The notes under the pieces were generated by a model. The model saw only the letters and a program-made list of their open reading frames with translations. It had not been told where the DNA came from and searched no databases. From positions 1 to 53,267 of the forward strand of contig JASGCK010000015.1 of assembly GCA_030054145.1 (NCBI GenBank): a stretch of DNA of 53,267 nt, written 5' to 3'. This document shows, one piece after another, positions 16,311 through 24,296 of this stretch. Both the position numbers and the translations under genes were made by a program. The DNA is from Cytophagales bacterium. Its GTDB lineage: Bacteria > Pseudomonadota > Gammaproteobacteria > Burkholderiales > Burkholderiaceae_C. How positions within the stretch are numbered: the first letter of the stretch is position 1; every line of letters starts with the position of its first letter.

Positions 16311-16378
16311 TGTCCGACACCCTCCCCCGCCAATGGCAAATGCGGCAATTGATTCCGCGCTCGCCCAGCCGCGTGTAG
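16310..16378 (+). pseudogene. 22-residue N-terminal ghost of a WYL-type transcriptional regulator
   Basis: An ATG overlapping the vapC stop (TAATG) opens a 22-codon frame containing LPRQWQMRQLIPRSPSRV and then a stop. The pattern (R-Q-W-x-M-x-x-L-I-P-R-x-P) is characteristic of the first helix of HTH/WYL-domain regulators, which normally continue for about 300 residues. The rest is absent; rplS promoter sequence follows within 75 bases. I infer deletion of a longer regulator. A short chance match cannot be excluded. Confidence 0.4.
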
Positions 16379-16450
16379 GTAGCGCCTATCCACGCTGACC
16401 TAGATGCCAAGGGCTACGCGGCTTAGGCCGTACATCGAACCATAAAAAGC

Positions 16451-16456
16451 TATAAT
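16451..16456 (+). promoter_or_regulatory. -10 element of a likely rplS promoter
   Basis: A perfect TATAAT lies 108 bases upstream of rplS, in the only gap between vapC and rplS. The region 16-18 bases upstream lacks a clear TTGACA. Because vapBC splits rplS from trmD, an independent promoter here would be needed for L19 supply. Confidence 0.45.
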
Positions 16457-16564
16457 TCTGGGTTGACTTTTCCTCTGCCCGCCGCGTTGTTCTCCTTTTT
16501 TGGATGGAAACAAAACGCCTTTTGTGTAGCGCGTATGAACTGACAAACTTGAAAGTGATTCAAA

Positions 16565-16948
16565 ATGAACTTACTCCAAACTTTGGAACAAGAAGAAATT
16601 GCCCGTCTGGGCAAGGTGATCCCCGATTTCGCTCCTGGCGACACGGTGATTGTGAACGTCAACGTGGTTGAGGGCACTCGCAAGCGTGTGCAGGCATTTG
16701 AAGGTGTCGTGATTTCGATCCGTAACCGCTCGCTCAACTCTAACTTTATCGTTCGCAAAATCTCGAACGGCGAAGGTGTGGAGCGCACATTCCAAACCTA
16801 TAGCCCACTCATCGCCTCGATTGAAGTCAAGCGTCGCGGCGATGTCCGCCGTGCCAAACTTTACTATCTGCGTGACCGTAGCGGCAAGTCGGCGCGTATC
16901 AAAGAAAAGCTCACACGCAAAGCACCGAAAGTTGCTGCCGCGTCTTAA
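16565..16948 (+). CDS. rplS: 50S ribosomal protein L19
   Basis: L19 sits at the subunit interface. The 127-residue product contains the L19 core: [55 protein letters not shown] and [22 protein letters not shown]. It is followed by a strong intrinsic terminator at 16972-17011. It is separated from trmD by about 1.1 kb carrying vapBC and two gene fragments, and probably uses its own promoter (TATAAT at 16451). Confidence 0.97.
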   Translation: MNLLQTLEQEEIARLGKVIPDFAPGDTVIVNVNVVEGTRKRVQAFEGVVISIRNRSLNSNFIVRKISNGEGVERTFQTYSPLIASIEVKRRGDVRRAKLYYLRDRSGKSARIKEKLTRKAPKVAAAS

Positions 16949-16971
16949 ACTTTGTAGCGATCTGTCGCAAC

Positions 16972-17011
16972 AAAAAAACCGTCATCGCCGCCGTGCGCTG
17001 ACGGTTTTTTT
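16972..17011 (+). terminator. Intrinsic terminator after rplS
   Basis: AAAAAAACCGTCA (16972-16984) pairs with TGACGGTTTTTTT (16999-17011) around a GC-rich 14-base loop. The stem is followed by seven T residues, and the A-run on the other side makes it bidirectional in form. It ends 24 bases after the rplS stop. Confidence 0.9.
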
Positions 17012-17038
17012 ATGCCCATGCAGGTCGCGCTCAACGTC

Positions 17039-17767
17039 ATGAAAAAACTGCCCCTGCTCTCAACCATTCCTGACTTCGACCCGAAGCAAGCGCCTCTTCT
17101 GCCAAGGGATGAGCGCTACCAAGCGCTGCCTGCGGCGGTGGTGAATGAGACTTTTCTCATCCATCGGTTGGCACATAGTTTGTCAGCAGGACAACGACAA
17201 AACGCGCATATTCCCAACAACCCAATACTCAAACCGTCCGCCGTTTTGATTCCCATCATGCAGCGTGCGAGTGAGTTAACTGTGCTACTGACCTTGCGCT
17301 CCGCCAAACTGCGCAAGCACTCAGGGCAAATCGCGCTACCAGGCGGCAAGATTGATGCCGAAGACACAAGCCCTATTGCGACTGCGCTACGCGAAGCCCA
17401 CGAGGAAATCGGTTTATCGCCTGCTAATTGCCAAGTCATTGGTGCGTTGCCGCTACACGAAACGGGCACAGGCTTTGAGATCACGCCAATCGTAGCGCTG
17501 GTTAATCCAAACCACCCGACACCCTACACCCCAGTCTTATCCGAAGACGAGGTGAGCGAGATTTTTGAAATTCCGCTACAGCATATTTTGAATCCTACCA
17601 ACCATAACCATCACGAGCTATCGTGGATCAATGATGAGGGCCCGCAAACCCGTGACTGGTATGGCATACCGTCCATCGACTTAGATGGCAAAGCACGCCA
17701 CATTTGGGGCGTGACGGCTCGGGTACTGCGCAACTTTTACGAGCATCTGCATGAAATGCCGCAATAA
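17039..17767 (+). CDS. Nudix hydrolase, CoA pyrophosphatase-like (NudL family)
   Basis: Proteins of this type hydrolyse coenzyme A and its derivatives to 3',5'-ADP and phosphopantetheine products. The protein carries a complete Nudix box, starting at GGKID and ending REAHEEIGL (GX5EX7REUXEEXGU), preceded by LRKHSGQIALPGG as in YeaB/NudL proteins. I use the ATG at 17039 (242 residues) because in-frame ATGs at 17012 and 17018 lie at the end of the rplS terminator. No strong ribosome-binding site decides between them. It is convergent with greA, 24 bases from its end. Confidence 0.85.
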   Translation: MKKLPLLSTIPDFDPKQAPLLPRDERYQALPAAVVNETFLIHRLAHSLSAGQRQNAHIPNNPILKPSAVLIPIMQRASELTVLLTLRSAKLRKHSGQIALPGGKIDAEDTSPIATALREAHEEIGLSPANCQVIGALPLHETGTGFEITPIVALVNPNHPTPYTPVLSEDEVSEIFEIPLQHILNPTNHNHHELSWINDEGPQTRDWYGIPSIDLDGKARHIWGVTARVLRNFYEHLHEMPQ

Positions 17768-17791
17768 ATGAAGGCGTGCAATTTAGAAAAT

Positions 17792-18274
17792 TCAGATGTA
17801 ATGCACAGCAACGATTTCGTAGTGTTTCGTGCCACTGGGCGTGACCACATCCACGCTATCGCCTTCGTTCTTGCCAATGAGCGCACGCGCAATCGGTGAC
17901 GAAAAATTAACTAATCCAAGTTTGATATCGGCTTCGTCTTCGCCCACAATTTGATACTTAATCGTTGCGCCCGTATCCTCGTCTTCCAGCTCAATCGTCG
18001 CGCCAAAAACAACACGCCCATCTGCATCTAGCTGGGACGGATCGATGATGGATGCTGCGCCCAGTTTGCCCTCAATATCTTTGATTCGCCCCTCGATAAA
18101 GCCTTGACGCTCTTTCGCTGCGTCGTAGTCCGCGTTCTCCGACAAGTCGCCTTGCGCACGCGCCTCCGAGATCGCCATGATGACCGCTGGGCGCTCTTTG
18201 GTCTTGAGGTTAACGAGTTCGACTTTAAGCTTTTCTGCGCCGGTTTTTGTAATGGGGTAAGTACTGCTTGCCAT
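17792..18274 (-). CDS. greA: Transcription elongation factor GreA
   Basis: GreA rescues backtracked RNA polymerase by stimulating transcript cleavage through its N-terminal coiled coil in the secondary channel. The 160-residue product has the signature TKTGAEKLKVELVNLKTKERP, the coiled-coil tip acidic pair in SEARAQGDLSENADYDAAKE and the C-terminal FKBP-like domain (PIARALIGKNEGDSVDV). In Burkholderiales greA commonly follows carA-carB. Here an oppositely oriented carbonic anhydrase gene separates it from carB, so it probably needs its own promoter within 18275-18441. Confidence 0.96.
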   Translation of the reverse strand: MASSTYPITKTGAEKLKVELVNLKTKERPAVIMAISEARAQGDLSENADYDAAKERQGFIEGRIKDIEGKLGAASIIDPSQLDADGRVVFGATIELEDEDTGATIKYQIVGEDEADIKLGLVNFSSPIARALIGKNEGDSVDVVTPSGTKHYEIVAVHYI

Positions 18275-18441
18275 AGTTGTGTTTCTACTCCGAGTTCATA
18301 AATGCAAAGGGACAGCGCCTCTCAATAGCACCGTCCCTAGTGGTGAGTGTAATGTATGAAACGGCCTAAACCATATAATTATTTAGCCCTATAGAGAGGG
18401 AGAACGGTTTTTTTCTTCAACTTTCTAAAAAGGATATTTCT

Positions 18442-19161
18442 ATGATTTCTCGCCGTCACACATTAACGCAGATGATTGGCCTTGCCGCTTTGGGTGGGTT
18501 TGCAACAAGCTCGCTACAGGCACAAGAAAGCTGTGCTGTTTTTACCAAAGAGAGCCAAAGTACGACTACACCCGATGCAGCCCTCAAGCGTTTGATAGAC
18601 GGTAACGCGCGTTTTGTTGCTGGCAAAACAATCAACTGCGATTTAATGAAACAGGTAAAAGATACAGCATCGCAGCAATCACCCATCGCGGCCATTGTTG
18701 GCTGCATTGACAGCCGCGTCCCTCCTGAGTTGGTTTTTGATCAACGCATTGGTGACATATTTGCAGCCCGAATCGCAGGTAATTTTGTTAATACTGATAT
18801 TTTGGGTAGTTTGGAGTTTGCAACCGTTGCTGCAGGCGCTAAATTAATTGTGGTCTTGGGGCATACGGAATGCGGGGCGATTAAGGGGGCTGTAGACGAG
18901 GTCAAACTGGGTCATCTCACTTCGATGCTCAGCAACATTCGCCCGTCGCTGAGCAAACTCCAATACACAGGTGTAGCTAGCTCTAAAAATAAAGAACTAG
19001 TACAAAAATTAGCCGATCAAAATGCGAAGGACGCTGCCGCCATGATTATGGATAAAAGCCCTGTCATCGCTGACTTGGTGAAAGCAGGCAAGGTCAAAAT
19101 TGTGTCGGCAATGCACGACATTGGCACTGGGAAGATTAGCTTCTTTGCTTCATTTGCTTAA
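18442..19161 (+). CDS. Exported beta-carbonic anhydrase
   Basis: This is a beta-class carbonic anhydrase interconverting CO2 and bicarbonate. The zinc ligands are visible as C88 and D90-R92 in CIDSR and H141/C144 in HTECG. Unlike housekeeping cytosolic enzymes, the 239-residue protein begins with a twin-arginine-like signal (SRRHTLTQ, hydrophobic stretch, cleavage near LQAQ), so it is predicted to be periplasmic. AAGGA lies about 8 bases upstream of the ATG, and a perfect -10 hexamer TATAAT lies at 18374-18379. It sits between carB (convergent, 27 bases from its end) and greA (divergent). CarB uses bicarbonate, but an exported enzyme would not directly supply it. Confidence 0.9.
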   Translation: MISRRHTLTQMIGLAALGGFATSSLQAQESCAVFTKESQSTTTPDAALKRLIDGNARFVAGKTINCDLMKQVKDTASQQSPIAAIVGCIDSRVPPELVFDQRIGDIFAARIAGNFVNTDILGSLEFATVAAGAKLIVVLGHTECGAIKGAVDEVKLGHLTSMLSNIRPSLSKLQYTGVASSKNKELVQKLADQNAKDAAAMIMDKSPVIADLVKAGKVKIVSAMHDIGTGKISFFASFA

Positions 19162-19188
19162 TTTGCTTCATTTGCTACTTGGACACAA

Positions 19189-22100
19189 CTAAGGCTGTAA
19201 TCTCGCGTGCATCGTTTGCACCGAGATCACACCTAGCTTGTCCAAATATTTCATGCCCGCCACGGCGGCTTCGGCCGCTGCGATGGTGGTGAATGTAGTC
19301 ACGCGATTGAGTAGTGCGCTGGTACGAATGGCTCGCGAATCGTTAATCGCATTGCGTTTTTCCTCAACCGTATTGATGACGAGTGCGATTTCATTGTTTT
19401 TAATCGCGTCCACAATATGCGGACGACCCTGCGCCACCTTATTGATCACGCCACAAGCCAAGCCCGCAGCCGTCATAGCCGCTTGCGTGCCGCTAGTTGC
19501 CACCACATCAAACCCCAGTGCGAGTAATTCTTGAGCGACCTTGACAGCACGAGCTTTGTCGTTATTTTTAACCGTCAAGAAAACCGTCTTGACCTTGTCC
19601 GAGGCACGCGGAATACGGGTTCCCGCGCCTATTTGGCTTTTAATAAACGCTTCGCCAAACGTGTCCCCTACGCCCATGACTTCACCTGTCGATTTCATCT
19701 CGGGGCCAAGGATGGTATCCACGCCTGGGAATTTGACGAACGGGAACACGGCTTCTTTCACACTGAAATAAGGCGGCGTGACTTCACTCTTTTTTCCAAG
19801 TCCTAGACCTTGATCGGCGAGTGTGCGCCCCGCCATACAACGCGCCGCGACCTTCGCAAGCTGTATGCCCGTGGCTTTGCTGACAAACGGCACGGTGCGG
19901 CTGGCACGTGGGTTGACCTCCAGCACGTAGATCACGTCTTTGCCGTCTTTGTGCTGAATCGCAAACTGCACATTCATCAAACCCACCACATTCAAAGCGC
20001 CTGCCATTGCCACGGTTTGACGTTTGATCTGAGCAACCGTTTCGCTAGCCAAAGAATATGGCGGCAACGAACACGCCGAATCCCCGCTGTGAACGCCCGC
20101 TTGCTCAATATGCTCCATCACGCCGCCAATCAGCGTAGCGCCTGATGCGTCGCGAATGCAGTCCACATCGCACTCAATCGCATCGTTCAAAAAGCGATCT
20201 AAGAGCACGGGGGAATCGTGGCTGACTTTGACCGCTTCTTTCATGTAGCGCTCAAGGTCGCGCTGCTCGTGCACGATCTCCATCGCGCGGCCACCCAGCA
20301 CATAGCTTGGACGAACCACCAGCGGGTAGCCCAATCTGGATGCGGCTTCCAAGGCCTCATGCTCGGTACGCGCCGTCGCATTTGGCGGCTGGAGCAGCCC
20401 TAGTTTGTGCAGCAATTTTTGAAAGCGCTCGCGGTCTTCGGCGGCATCAATCATGTCGGGCGATGTACCAATAATCGGCACGCCATTGGCTTCCAAATCG
20501 AGCGCTAATTTGAGCGGCGTTTGACCACCGTATTGCACGATCACGCCAACTGGCTTTTCAATCGCCACGATCTCCAGTACGTCCTCCAATGTGACGGGTT
20601 CAAAGTACAAGCGGTCGCTGGTGTCGTAGTCGGTTGACACCGTTTCTGGATTGCAATTAACCATGATGGTCTCAAAGCCATCTTCGCGCATGGCAAGCGC
20701 AGCGTGAACGCAGCAGTAATCAAACTCGATGCCTTGACCGATGCGATTGGGACCACCGCCCAGCACCATGATTTTTTTCTTATTCGTTGGCCCTGACTCA
20801 CATCCCGTTCGCCCAGCGCCTGTCGCAGGGTGAGTCGCTGCGGCTTCGACAAGCTCAGTTCGAACAGTGGTATCACCCCAATGACTCGCTTCGTAGGTGG
20901 AATACAAATACGCCGTATCGGTCGAAAACTCGCCCGCGCAGGTATCTACACGCTTGTAAATCGGATGCACTTTGAGCGCATGGCGATACTCGCGCACCTC
21001 TGTGGGCGTGGCTTGCAAAAGCTTTGCCATGCGGCGATCTGAGAAACCTTTGCTCTTCAGTGTGCGCATTTGCACAGCATCGATATCGCTGAGTTTTGAT
21101 TTTTCTAATGCCAATTCAATCTTCACAATCTCTTCAATTTGCACCAAAAACCAAGGATCAATTTTGGTCAGTAGCTGCACTTGATCGACCGTGTAGCCTT
21201 TGGCAAAAGCATCGCCCACGTACCAAATACGCTCAGGACCTGGGTGTCCAAGCTCTTGCTCCAGCAGCTCCAAATCTTGCGTCTTTTCGTTCATGCCGTC
21301 CACGCCAACCTCGAGGGCACGCAATGCTTTTTGGAACGACTCTTGAAAGGTGCGCCCCATCGCCATGACCTCACCCACACTCTTCATTTGAGTGGTGAGA
21401 CGCGAATCAGCGGTTGGGAATTTTTCAAACGCAAAGCGCGGGATTTTGGTAACAACGTAGTCGATGCTGGGCTCAAAACTAGCAGGCGTTGCGCCGCCCG
21501 TTATATCGTTTTTCAGCTCATCAAGCGTATAACCCACAGCCAGCTTGGCGGCGACTTTGGCAATCGGAAATCCTGTCGCCTTTGATGCCAGCGCAGAAGA
21601 GCGGCTCACACGCGGATTCATTTCAATCACCACCATGCGCCCGTCTTTGGGGTTGATGGAGAACTGCACATTGCTTCCGCCTGTATCCACACCGATCTCA
21701 CGCAGCACAGCCAGCGAGGCGTTGCGCAGGATTTGATATTCTTTATCAGTCAAGGTTTGCGCAGGCGCAACCGTAATCGAGTCACCCGTATGCACACCCA
21801 TAGGGTCTAAGTTTTCAATCGAGCACACGATGATGCAGTTGTCCGCCTTGTCGCGCACCACTTCCATCTCGTACTCTTTCCAGCCAAGCAGCGACTCTTC
21901 GATAAGCAACTCATTAGTCGGAGAGGCTTCCAGTCCACGCTTGCAAATCGTCTCAAACTCTTCCGCGTTATAGGCAATGCCGCCGCCCGTACCGCCCAGC
22001 GTAAAGCTGGGGCGAATCACCGTTGGAAAGCCCATTTGCTTTTGTACCGACCAAGCCTCATCCATCGAGTGCGCAATCCCTGAGCGAGCTGAACCGAGCC

Positions 22101-22536
22101 CAATCTTCGTCATCGCATCTTTAAACTTAAGGCGGTCTTCGGCTTTGTCAATCGCTTCGGGCTTTGCGCCAATCAGCTCCACAGGCTTGCCCGTTGCCGC
22201 GCCCATGTATGCGTCCAGCACACCGTTGTGCCAAAGATCAAGCGCACAATTCAACGCCGTTTGTCCGCCCATAGTTGGCAAGATGGCATCGGGGCGCTCA
22301 ATCGCAATAATTTTTTCAACCGTCTGCCAAGTAATCGGCTCGATGTAAGTCACATCCGCCGTCGCAGGGTCGGTCATGATGGTGGCGGGATTGGAGTTAA
22401 TCAACACCACACGGAAGCCTTCTTCGCGAAGGGCCTTGCAAGCCTGCACGCCAGAGTAGTCAAACTCGCAAGCCTGCCCAATAATGATAGGACCCGCGCC
22501 GATGATGAGGATGGTTTTAAGGTCGGTTCTTTTCAT
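19189..22536 (-). CDS. carB: Carbamoyl-phosphate synthase large subunit, with a linker insertion
   Basis: CarB makes carbamoyl phosphate from bicarbonate, ammonia (from CarA) and two ATP for pyrimidine and arginine synthesis. The 1115-residue product has both ATP-grasp halves ([33 protein letters not shown]), the oligomerisation domain and the allosteric C-terminus. E. coli CarB has 1073 residues. Much of the extra length is between the halves, after [14 protein letters not shown], where [20 protein letters not shown] and further residues are inserted. That segment is encoded around a dispersed repeat (20844-20865). carB starts 3 bases after a small upstream gene and has no clear ribosome-binding site, so it is probably translationally coupled. 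carA is 1.76 kb upstream rather than adjacent. Confidence 0.96.
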   Translation of the reverse strand: MKRTDLKTILIIGAGPIIIGQACEFDYSGVQACKALREEGFRVVLINSNPATIMTDPATADVTYIEPITWQTVEKIIAIERPDAILPTMGGQTALNCALDLWHNGVLDAYMGAATGKPVELIGAKPEAIDKAEDRLKFKDAMTKIGLGSARSGIAHSMDEAWSVQKQMGFPTVIRPSFTLGGTGGGIAYNAEEFETICKRGLEASPTNELLIEESLLGWKEYEMEVVRDKADNCIIVCSIENLDPMGVHTGDSITVAPAQTLTDKEYQILRNASLAVLREIGVDTGGSNVQFSINPKDGRMVVIEMNPRVSRSSALASKATGFPIAKVAAKLAVGYTLDELKNDITGGATPASFEPSIDYVVTKIPRFAFEKFPTADSRLTTQMKSVGEVMAMGRTFQESFQKALRALEVGVDGMNEKTQDLELLEQELGHPGPERIWYVGDAFAKGYTVDQVQLLTKIDPWFLVQIEEIVKIELALEKSKLSDIDAVQMRTLKSKGFSDRRMAKLLQATPTEVREYRHALKVHPIYKRVDTCAGEFSTDTAYLYSTYEASHWGDTTVRTELVEAAATHPATGAGRTGCESGPTNKKKIMVLGGGPNRIGQGIEFDYCCVHAALAMREDGFETIMVNCNPETVSTDYDTSDRLYFEPVTLEDVLEIVAIEKPVGVIVQYGGQTPLKLALDLEANGVPIIGTSPDMIDAAEDRERFQKLLHKLGLLQPPNATARTEHEALEAASRLGYPLVVRPSYVLGGRAMEIVHEQRDLERYMKEAVKVSHDSPVLLDRFLNDAIECDVDCIRDASGATLIGGVMEHIEQAGVHSGDSACSLPPYSLASETVAQIKRQTVAMAGALNVVGLMNVQFAIQHKDGKDVIYVLEVNPRASRTVPFVSKATGIQLAKVAARCMAGRTLADQGLGLGKKSEVTPPYFSVKEAVFPFVKFPGVDTILGPEMKSTGEVMGVGDTFGEAFIKSQIGAGTRIPRASDKVKTVFLTVKNNDKARAVKVAQELLALGFDVVATSGTQAAMTAAGLACGVINKVAQGRPHIVDAIKNNEIALVINTVEEKRNAINDSRAIRTSALLNRVTTFTTIAAAEAAVAGMKYLDKLGVISVQTMHARLQP
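20844..20865 (-). repeat. Dispersed 22-bp repeat, copy inside carB
   Basis: On the minus strand this contains exactly TTCGAACTGAGCTTGTCGAA. It is the best copy of the repeat also found in earP (9724-9745) and between livM and livH (30341-30362). It is read in frame as VRTELVE inside the inter-domain linker of CarB, where extra residues are likely tolerated. Confidence 0.8.
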
Positions 22537-22539
22537 TTT

Positions 22540-22728
22540 TTAATTGTCTTTAGTAAACCCAATCTTGCTCGATTGGTAATGCCTATCAGTTTCGTCAAGT
22601 GGCAAGTCAATGAACGCTGGCAAAAAGCTTCGTGGTTGTTGACCGCACGAACACCATGCTTGCGCTATGGTGCGTGTGCCTTGCATTGCATTGGCGGTTG
22701 TGCCGCAGGTTGTGCAGATCATTTGCAT
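22540..22728 (-). CDS. Small zinc-ribbon-like protein between the PIN gene and carB
   Basis: The 62-residue frame begins 3 bases after the PIN-gene stop and ends 3 bases before the carB start, filling the gap exactly on the same strand. Four cysteines, C-T-T-C near the start and C-S-C about 18 residues later, suggest a small metal-binding ribbon. GAGAG about 10 bases upstream could serve as ribosome-binding site. I do not recognise the family. The tight packing is the main evidence that it is translated; it could help couple translation into carB or be a third component of the ATPase-PIN module. Confidence 0.5.
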   Translation of the reverse strand: MQMICTTCGTTANAMQGTRTIAQAWCSCGQQPRSFLPAFIDLPLDETDRHYQSSKIGFTKDN

Positions 22729-22731
22729 GGA

Positions 22732-23166
22732 TCACACTCTCGCTGTCAATAAAGCGTCATGGATAGCGCGAATCTTTTCTATATCGCCGTCTGTGCTATC
22801 AAGTTCAAATCGATTGATGGTGGCGCTTGCAAAGTGGAAAACATCGAATTTATTTCGATCCAGTTTTTTGCCCGTCTGTTCGGCATATCGAAAGAGGGCT
22901 GCAGCAAAGGTAGCCTCAGCGTTTCCAATTTCAAGCTCCTCAAATTGACTCAAGGCACGCTCTAACTCTTTAATGCGCTCCTCGTTTAACTTTCCTGATT
23001 TGAGAAGTTCAAATCGTATTAAAGGCGTGATGGCAAGTCTGATGTTTGGCGACGTAAGCCATAGTTTCATTTTTGCTTTGGCCGCATCAATTAAATGTTG
23101 TTCTTGCCCCGTAGGGTCAAACGCATAGATTAGCGTTTGCGCGTCAATCAGTCTCATCTCGGTCAT
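22732..23166 (-). CDS. PIN-domain putative ribonuclease paired with an ATPase
   Basis: This 144-residue protein has a PIN-nuclease layout: D8 in MRLIDAQTLIYAF, E53 in IRFELLKSG, D108 in FDVFHFASATIN and a terminal acidic cluster ELDSTDGD (D123, D126, D128). All metal-binding positions look intact. Its ATG overlaps the stop of the upstream ATPase gene (ATGA), so the two are translationally coupled and probably act together. It differs from ordinary VapC in lacking an AbrB- or Phd-type antitoxin; the partner is an ABC-type ATPase. I know no named system of exactly this pair. A regulated RNase or abortive-infection effector is the inference. Confidence 0.78.
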   Translation of the reverse strand: MTEMRLIDAQTLIYAFDPTGQEQHLIDAAKAKMKLWLTSPNIRLAITPLIRFELLKSGKLNEERIKELERALSQFEELEIGNAEATFAAALFRYAEQTGKKLDRNKFDVFHFASATINRFELDSTDGDIEKIRAIHDALLTARV

Positions 23167-24296
23167 ACCGCCACTCCCGAATCGTTCATCAGCGCCAGTA
23201 GAGCAGCCTTGGCGTTTGTTTGATCGTCGTGCGTCATTTGTTCGCGTTTGAGGGCATTGAGATCAATGCCAAAAGCGTCCTTCAAAACATCAGAAAACAC
23301 CTTTTTATTGGGGCTTTCAATCAACCGACTGCGAACCACACCATCGGGATCTCGAGCTAATTGATACGCTTCACCTTCTTGTAATTGCGCCAATACTAGT
23401 GATGAATGTGTGGCGATATAGAAGGTTGTATTTGGAAACAATCCTTTAAGTAAAGGAACGATTTTTGATTGCCATTCCACGTGCAGATGGCTTTCAATCT
23501 CATCAATTAAAACAATGCCGCGAACGTGCGTTAGGTTTACTTCGTTGGTGAAATTGGCGTAGCCTGAGATGATGGCTTGTAATATCTTTAAAAGGGAGGT
23601 GAAGCCTGAACTTAATTCTGTAATTTTTCGAGGCTTGTTTTCAATTTTTACTGAGATTTGATTTGAACCATCAATTTCCAAAAAATCAGAACTGAATCGA
23701 TTATCAATTTCATGCAACGCTTTTAGTAAAGCATCAATTTCAATTCTTCGGTTATCCGTTGACTTTTGATATGGGTTAGCAGATTGCGCTCGCGCAACAA
23801 ACCAATGCTGAATATCCTCGTTCATACCAATTCTTGAAAAGTCATTTTGCATGGTAATCACTAAATGCTGAAGATATTCCGCACGTCTAGACTCGAACGC
23901 GCCAATTGGCTTAGAGGATGGAGGTGCGTGAAAAATTTGTCCACGCGCTTGAGCGCCGATAAAAACGCAGGCGATTGATTTTTTTTCGTAAGTTGTTGGA
24001 GTCACTGGCGGGTTTTCCCACCTGATGTGCCGAGCATTTGAAAAATCTAATGCATATTGATCAAGGTAGAACGTTTTTTTTGCAACAACAATATTGATCT
24101 CGTGCGCCATCTGGGGGACATTTTGAGTAAAGAGCTTGCTTCCCCATAGAAGAGTTTGAAACAAAGCCTCAAGCACCTTGGTTTTACCAACTCCATTCGT
24201 GCCAATAAACGTATAAACCCGTTGGTCTGGACGCAACGCTAATTCGACGCTTCCTACCCCTTTTAAACCTTCAAATTTGATGATGTTGTCATTCAT
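23163..24296 (-). CDS. ABC-type AAA ATPase (AAA_21/OLD-like) coupled to a PIN nuclease
   Basis: The 377-residue protein is an SMC/RecF-like ATPase: Walker A GTNGVGKT (32-39), ABC-signature-like ELSSGF (227-232), Walker [13 protein letters not shown] (261-272) and switch histidine in ATHSS (297). This class supplies the sensor/ATPase subunit in several phage-defence systems (PtuA of Septu, AriA of PARIS, OLD-type), each with a different nuclease. Its ATG overlaps the carA stop (ATGA), with AAGGA inside the carA 3' end. Its stop overlaps the PIN start. It therefore rides on carAB transcription. By eye it is richer in A/T than carA and carB, consistent with acquisition. Confidence 0.82.
   Translation of the reverse strand: MNDNIIKFEGLKGVGSVELALRPDQRVYTFIGTNGVGKTKVLEALFQTLLWGSKLFTQNVPQMAHEINIVVAKKTFYLDQYALDFSNARHIRWENPPVTPTTYEKKSIACVFIGAQARGQIFHAPPSSKPIGAFESRRAEYLQHLVITMQNDFSRIGMNEDIQHWFVARAQSANPYQKSTDNRRIEIDALLKALHEIDNRFSSDFLEIDGSNQISVKIENKPRKITELSSGFTSLLKILQAIISGYANFTNEVNLTHVRGIVLIDEIESHLHVEWQSKIVPLLKGLFPNTTFYIATHSSLVLAQLQEGEAYQLARDPDGVVRSRLIESPNKKVFSDVLKDAFGIDLNALKREQMTHDDQTNAKAALLALMNDSGVAV

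Noticed and set aside
20541-20876. 111-codon minus-strand frame within carB
   Set aside because: It is an alternative-frame shadow of a well-conserved carB region and partly reads the dispersed repeat.
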